A program made the position numbers and the translations under genes. The notes under the pieces are model-generated. The model had not been told where the DNA came from. It searched no databases and saw only the letters and a list, made by a program, of their open reading frames with translations. From contig NZ_CP021356.1 in NCBI RefSeq assembly GCF_003130705.1, forward strand, positions 235,210-299,209: DNA of 64,000 bases, in the 5' to 3' direction. This DNA is from Rhodococcus oxybenzonivorans (GTDB lineage: Bacteria; Actinomycetota; Actinomycetes; Mycobacteriales; Mycobacteriaceae). Positions 60,601-64,000 of this stretch are shown piece by piece. Position 1 is the stretch's first letter, and every line of letters starts with the position of its first letter.

Positions 60601-63014
60601 ACGTGGAAGACGTCGACACCGGGCAAGCTCCAGCGGATTGGTCGATGGCTGCATGTCTTGGATGGCGGCGCAGTGTGGTGGGTGAAACATCCGACGGCAC
60701 CCCTCGATGGCGTGCGGAAGGTCGAGGCGTTCGGTTGGGATATGTCGTCGCCAACCCGCGGCCGTGCGATGGTCAACCACAAGTCTTGTTGGACCCGATG
60801 GCCCTCGAACAGGTGTTGAAGGCCACTGGTCAGACGATGACCGATACCTTGCAGATCGATCGTGGTACCGCCTTGAGGGCTCTCTATGACGAGGGCGTGC
60901 TGATCGCGGAGGAACGAAAAGGCCGGATGCCGCGGTACACGGTGCAACGGATGGTCAAGTGCGAAAACCGCAGGCAGCGCATGGTTGCACTGCGGCTACA
61001 CAAGTTACTCGGTAGCGATGATCCGGAAGACCAAGTAACCAGCGATGCAGGATCAAGTGACCCGACACCCGGCGGCGATTCCAGCGACTCTTCCACGCCT
61101 GATATACCCGGTGGTCCGGCTCTGTTCGACGGTTGGCTCGCCGATCTGAACAGTCCAGGGCCCGGCGTAGCTTCGGGTGATTCGTCCAACGAAGTCATGA
61201 GCCTGACCAGCTCTCATTCCGAACAGGAGCCTGAGATGGCTATCGAGACCGATGCCGAGGGGCATTCCGCTGATGGAGTGCAGATTTCACCGGTTTCCAC
61301 CTGCGCCCTGTGCGGCGGCGAGGACGCCGGATGGCAGATCGACGGCTTGGTGATGCACCTTCCCTGCTGGTGGCAGAGCACCGCCGCCACCCGATCTGCA
61401 GCTGCAGCAACCGGCGACACAGTCGGACAGGCTTCGCCAATGGTTGTGGACGAGCTGGAGTCGGCTCCCGTCGAAACGACGTCTCCTGACACTGCTGCAG
61501 CAACGCCGACCACGACGACCCCGGCGCCGAATCCTGCAGCAGGAGAAGCACCGACCACCTTCACCGCACCCGCGGCAGTACTCGACGTCGATGGCGCATG
61601 GCTACCCGATGGCACCCGTCACGACCTTGCCGCGCCGATCACCCATGTCGGCGATGTCGCGGAGCTCGTAGCGACGTTGAACCTCGGCACGTGGACGTCA
61701 GACAAATGGTCGGTGCCTGGGCAGATCTGGATCACCGACGCGATGGCGCAGCACGTGGGAATCGACACCAGCAGTTTGGGCAAGCGCAATCGAAACGACC
61801 GGATCAAGGAACTGACCGCACAATCTCCGTTCGTCACAGAGGCTCTCTCCGAGGGCTGGCAGCTCGGCGGCAAGGAGGGGGACCGGCTCGGCACTTGGAC
61901 CCGCGTGTGGAAGGGCGAGACGCGTGGTGTCTGGGTGGCACTAGTCTCCGGCATGAGCCAAGACCCCAAGGAGATGCCCATTCTTGGCGACTCGCCGGCA
62001 CCCGCCACTCTGGCGCGGCGCCTGTCACTGCTTGCAGGTGCTCTGCGGTTCCCCTGGGCTGTGAGCCCGGCATCGACGGGCATCGACCTGATGATCGCCG
62101 CCCGGCCGAAGGAGTGGAAGCGCGTATTCGCATCGTCGGACGCGGAGTTCGCGAAGAAGTTCCAGATCTTCGAAGCGGATATCGACTGGTCACGGACCTT
62201 GTCTGACGAGGAAGCGAAGTGCCGTTACGTCCATGCCTTCGACCGTGGCGGTTCGTACGCGGCAGGAATCGCCGGTCTCGAACTTCCGATCGGCGAACCT
62301 GTGCATCATTCGAACGGACTGCCGTTCGATCGCAAGCTCCCCGGGTACTGGCTCGTGGAGATTCCCGAGTGCGCGGACTGGCGGCTTCCGAATCCTCTCA
62401 ACCCGATGGGTTTGTCGATTTCTGAGCCGAAGTGGGTGACTACACCCACCCTCGAACGTGCCAGCAGTCTCGGGTACGAACCAGAGATTCTGGAGGCCTA
62501 CGTGTGGCCTGATCACGGACGGGTCCTCGTCCCGTGGTACGAACGGATCCGGGATGCGCGCACCGCTTTGGATGTCAAGGACGATCTCGACGCGCAGTTG
62601 GCTCGCGAACAGAACAAAGTCATCTATACGCACACGATCGGCATTCTCAATTCCGATTTGCACTTGGCAGGACGGCCAGGATATTCACCGGAGCGTCACC
62701 ACCACATCGTCGCCAAGTCGCGGGCCAACATCATGTACCGAATTGCTCAGATCGGCGAAGACACCGGACAATGGCCCGTCGCAGTCACCAAGGACACCGT
62801 GCTCTACGTGTCGGATGAATCCGATCCCCAGCTGGCGTGGCCTGGAGGACCGAAGCAATTCGGACGTGGTTTCGGCCAGTACAAGCCGGAAGGATCCGCA
62901 CTCCTCGCTGAACATCAGCAGTACCTGGACGGCAAGGGCTACCGGGGCAAGTCGGATCTGATCGCACCGGCTGAGTGGATGTCCGCCGATATCAGCGAGG
63001 GAAGTGATTCGTGA
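57672..63014 (+). CDS. Primase/helicase fused to a Tap-like C-terminal domain, 1780 aa
   Basis: The GTG start has GAGG upstream. Domains: CHC2 zinc finger (C42, H45, C69, C72; RCPIHGDRHASMSV, LLHCHGC); TOPRIM domain of DnaG type (EGEKD near 218-222, DRDS near 261-264); a long helical linker; and a helicase-like P-loop (LTLVGSPNSYKTSLASLA near 714) with ALYWADDVAP as Walker B near 765. A low-complexity region with a CALCGGED...PCWW zinc-like pair follows (about 1210-1235). The C-terminal domain (about 1300-1760) has FDRGGSYAAG followed by LELPIGEP, which resembles the telomere-associated protein Tap of linear Streptomyces replicons. It is the likely replication initiator, with a Tap module built in. 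Confidence 0.8.
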   Translation: MTAITAGAIENGRMSSFDRVRAAAERNGGVTERGSTQLMARCPIHGDRHASMSVTWVDGHRGGMVLLHCHGCEAPVSEIADGLGLSMTDLFDEPLFGRDALTRVGRSPHQRGAGRRRPKGGRLPARIAFPDVTPDAQHRWDRVKVYPYVSADGALVQEVIREECTSCEAGRHKQFRQVFVDAAGTRRKRKPEGFEPVLYRLPELLSAISSHSPVWLLEGEKDVETAESLGLVATTNAQGGLNFPLSCADLFEGAEVRVVLDRDSVGWKRGIELASLLGGSGAQVQLLLSAPAAPKSDFTDHVDGGQWLTDSTWGGLIPVRPGEVAAHGFAADVIEKQALIELALAEATARADRADGRDGDEEFRRAQRWALESERRFEDLTELLDKVRQQAAAEGTDWAGEAVENAMTAWRAARVAARAAHDVARVPIPPILQDPELEPVPGAVQDSLSPVDSQSVRSGSESLVTPLNTIRGRNVIAPVYRIIDGNLVEIVTTKSGDQQAKLVLDLDARIVEMEYLEIAEAGIDVDEPELMGRAAMAGQSEVNPAAPQELTAVVIGYTHPESREFLRIRIPAKEYRDCGWVDTLPGPPAYDSRPSGVAKLRDALKGAGGREIQRVVRYRSTGWRRDDQGKWFFVHAGGAIDENGGRVAPVLLTGPLKMYDLPAPTPDPIRIREAFLLHSGSMLERTPTRVSAALLGQVFRSALGPNPWVLTLVGSPNSYKTSLASLAMHHWGEKWDRRRPATSMSGNGDTLNALRIKLNAAKDALYWADDVAPTRDFGTAQKALEEFARMVHNGEQRSRSTRDGLGVLDGTPPRASALVTSEIMPRPGSAAQRMLVVPLQAREIELNVLKELDTAHSRHGRALLMATYLQWLCPRLDSVRAEAFAEGERYSERLRTSGESVRQADALGSLWAGWHAMSRFLVDVGALTENEVAQVGDLVTMGLSDAAAAATDPDLPMRTGARVRELLVHALRNGHAYVEDVDTGQAPADWSMAACLGWRRSVVGETSDGTPRWRAEGRGVRLGYVVANPRPCDGQPQVLLDPMALEQVLKATGQTMTDTLQIDRGTALRALYDEGVLIAEERKGRMPRYTVQRMVKCENRRQRMVALRLHKLLGSDDPEDQVTSDAGSSDPTPGGDSSDSSTPDIPGGPALFDGWLADLNSPGPGVASGDSSNEVMSLTSSHSEQEPEMAIETDAEGHSADGVQISPVSTCALCGGEDAGWQIDGLVMHLPCWWQSTAATRSAAAATGDTVGQASPMVVDELESAPVETTSPDTAAATPTTTTPAPNPAAGEAPTTFTAPAAVLDVDGAWLPDGTRHDLAAPITHVGDVAELVATLNLGTWTSDKWSVPGQIWITDAMAQHVGIDTSSLGKRNRNDRIKELTAQSPFVTEALSEGWQLGGKEGDRLGTWTRVWKGETRGVWVALVSGMSQDPKEMPILGDSPAPATLARRLSLLAGALRFPWAVSPASTGIDLMIAARPKEWKRVFASSDAEFAKKFQIFEADIDWSRTLSDEEAKCRYVHAFDRGGSYAAGIAGLELPIGEPVHHSNGLPFDRKLPGYWLVEIPECADWRLPNPLNPMGLSISEPKWVTTPTLERASSLGYEPEILEAYVWPDHGRVLVPWYERIRDARTALDVKDDLDAQLAREQNKVIYTHTIGILNSDLHLAGRPGYSPERHHHIVAKSRANIMYRIAQIGEDTGQWPVAVTKDTVLYVSDESDPQLAWPGGPKQFGRGFGQYKPEGSALLAEHQQYLDGKGYRGKSDLIAPAEWMSADISEGSDS

Positions 63015-63745
63015 TGGCACGGAAGCCCCTCAGCCGCACTGCCTATTCGCGGATCGCCGACAGTCTGGCGGACTACGGCTCTGTGGTGGACAACCAGATC
63101 AATATCGTAAGAGCCGCCAAGGAACTTCGTGTTGCCCAGACAGTGGTGCGTGAAGTGCTGCGCGCTGAGCGCGGAAAGATGCAATCAGAATTCTTCGGCA
63201 AGCTGACTGGACGCCGAGGCGCCGACACTTCCGGTCGACCTGGATCCGCCAACCTCAAGGGTCAGCTGCTTGCCGCTTACGGGCCCGGCAAACGGAGCGA
63301 GATCAACACTGCCGCCGCAGCACGCGATCTTGGGGTCTCTCGACGCACCGTGGAACGCTGGCTGGCCCCGGAAGGTCGGCAGCGAATCGCTAAACCACGA
63401 GCAGAGACCCTCAAAGCCCTAGCCCACAAGGCCAAACGCGCGGCATCTACGCAGAGCGCACGTCGCGCCGCGATGTCGACTATGCGAAGCAGCAAGCAAG
63501 GTAAGGCGCTGGCCAAATACGGCGGCAAGATCAGGATCGATGCTGTTCAGGGTCCGGGACCGCGCGAGTATGCCCGCGATCGGCTGATCACCTTGGCGCT
63601 GACGCCCGACCAGGTCGAGGCGATGTGGAGTGCGTATGAACGCGGTGGCGACAAGGGAATGACCGACTGGATGAACACGCGAGCGCAGGACTACGTCGGT
63701 GGGTGGGAGTTCTTTCAAATTAACAGCTTCGACGTGGAACGGTAG
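63014..63745 (+). CDS. Tpg-like terminal protein candidate, 243 aa
   Basis: It overlaps the preceding stop; ATG 63014 is used, and GTG 63011 is possible. An N-terminal extension holds an HTH-like part (IVRAAKELRVAQTVVREVLRAER). Then comes the core ARDLGVSRRTVERWLAPEGR...KPRAETLKALAHKAKR and a C-terminal part with DQVEAMWSAYERGGDKGMTDW and GWEFFQINSFDVER. The order (HTH with R-T-V-E-R, basic region, late alpha/beta segment ending in a hydrophobic f-x-i-x-x-f-x-v-e strand) resembles Tpg terminal proteins, which cap linear plasmid ends together with Tap. It is larger than the classical Tpg (about 185 residues). Confidence 0.65.
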   Translation: MARKPLSRTAYSRIADSLADYGSVVDNQINIVRAAKELRVAQTVVREVLRAERGKMQSEFFGKLTGRRGADTSGRPGSANLKGQLLAAYGPGKRSEINTAAAARDLGVSRRTVERWLAPEGRQRIAKPRAETLKALAHKAKRAASTQSARRAAMSTMRSSKQGKALAKYGGKIRIDAVQGPGPREYARDRLITLALTPDQVEAMWSAYERGGDKGMTDWMNTRAQDYVGGWEFFQINSFDVER

Positions 63746-63747
63746 TT

Positions 63748-64000
63748 GTGGTCGACCATCGAGGGCCTCGCTGGACACGCAAACGTCTCGAGGCGATGCT
63801 CCGGACCTGTTACGGCGAAACTGCGCGTGGAAGTGTTGACGTGCAGGCGGTCGCGGACGCTATGCATGTCTCGTCGCGCACCGTTAGGCGATGGTTGGCC
63901 GGCTCCAACCGACAGTTGGCGGCCGTCCCACATCGTCGACTCGAGCAGCTGCGTCTGCCGGCCGCCGAGTCTGAGTTGCGGGGCCGGCAGCAGGCCGACT
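63748..64000 (+). CDS. Partial HTH-domain protein, truncated by the window end
   Basis: GTG 63748 opens a frame that reaches base 64000 without a stop: begins VVDHRGPRWTRKRLEAMLRT and contains VQAVADAMHVSSRTVRRWLA, an HTH of the same type as in the Tpg-like gene before it. The start is two bases after the previous stop, so it is the same operon. Only the first 84 residues are visible. Confidence 0.65.
   Translation, partial: MVDHRGPRWTRKRLEAMLRTCYGETARGSVDVQAVADAMHVSSRTVRRWLAGSNRQLAAVPHRRLEQLRLPAAESELRGRQQAD

Noticed and set aside
1..64000. CRISPR array
   Set aside because: No run of regularly spaced 20-40-bp repeats with unique spacers. The only dense repeats are the short CACGC units and the C-rich 12-mers, neither with spacers.

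Overview
The window looks like part of a large, high-GC actinobacterial plasmid, most likely from Rhodococcus or a close relative (Nocardiaceae). The base composition, GTG starts, strong GGAGG ribosome sites, lipoprotein style and IS families fit that group. Partition genes, a conjugation gene set, a pilus locus and a replication/telomere-type module on one stretch argue for a plasmid. The last two complete genes resemble the Tap/Tpg telomere proteins of linear actinobacterial replicons, so the molecule may be linear. No telomere, rRNA, tRNA, CRISPR array or recognisable relaxase was seen.

Layout. (1) 1-7.7 kb holds a lipoprotein, a beta-helix repeat protein and a CPBP-type membrane protease gene. 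The protease gene is cut by an IS21-family element that has a 5-bp target duplication and itself carries an IS110-family element. A protein with four tandem ribbon-helix-helix (RHH) units follows. (2) 8.1-21.6 kb, minus strand, is a plasmid-borne Tad/Flp pilus locus: cpaB-like, cpaE-like, tadA, tadB, tadC, Flp-like pilin, a 37-residue membrane peptide, three TadE/G-like pseudopilins, a LysM-BTAD protein, two paralogous lipoproteins and a secreted protein. A solo TnpB gene sits between cpaE and tadA. (3) 22.3-34.6 kb is an accessory, partly AT-richer segment: an XRE/MmyB-type regulator, an alpha/beta hydrolase, a two-gene membrane system with histone-fold-like N-termini and a HEPN-like RNase motif, a second HEPN-like protein, unknown genes, a double-HTH regulator and a 962-residue DUF4365/HEAT-like protein. 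This is the best candidate for undescribed defence biology. (4) 34.8-48.2 kb, minus strand, is a conjugation module: FtsK/TraB-like ATPase, M23-transglycosylase, VirB6-like, VirB4-like, PrgI/VirB3-like, VirB2-like and TcpC/VirB8-like proteins. At 37.6-38.7 kb it is interrupted by short non-autonomous elements with terminal inverted repeats. (5) 48.5-52.3 kb, plus strand, is a sigma-like factor, small membrane proteins and a secreted cutinase-fold protein with a very large insertion. (6) 52.3-57.5 kb is the maintenance region: a two-RHH protein, an 850-bp centromere-like array of CACGC repeats in roughly 12-bp register, parA, an RHH-type parB, C-rich 12-bp tandem repeats and a small RHH-like regulator. 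(7) 57.7-64 kb is a 1780-residue primase/helicase/Tap-like fusion, a Tpg-like terminal protein candidate and a partial HTH gene running off the window.

How it fits together. Four copies of a 34-bp motif (12 conserved bases, 11 variable, 11 conserved) lie in matching orientation upstream of four transcription units: the 29.8-30.2 kb gene, the FtsK operon, the T4SS operon and the small RHH gene at 57.2 kb. This suggests one plasmid regulator or alternative sigma factor ties transfer and maintenance genes together. The sigma-like gene beside the copy at 48.2 kb is the obvious candidate.
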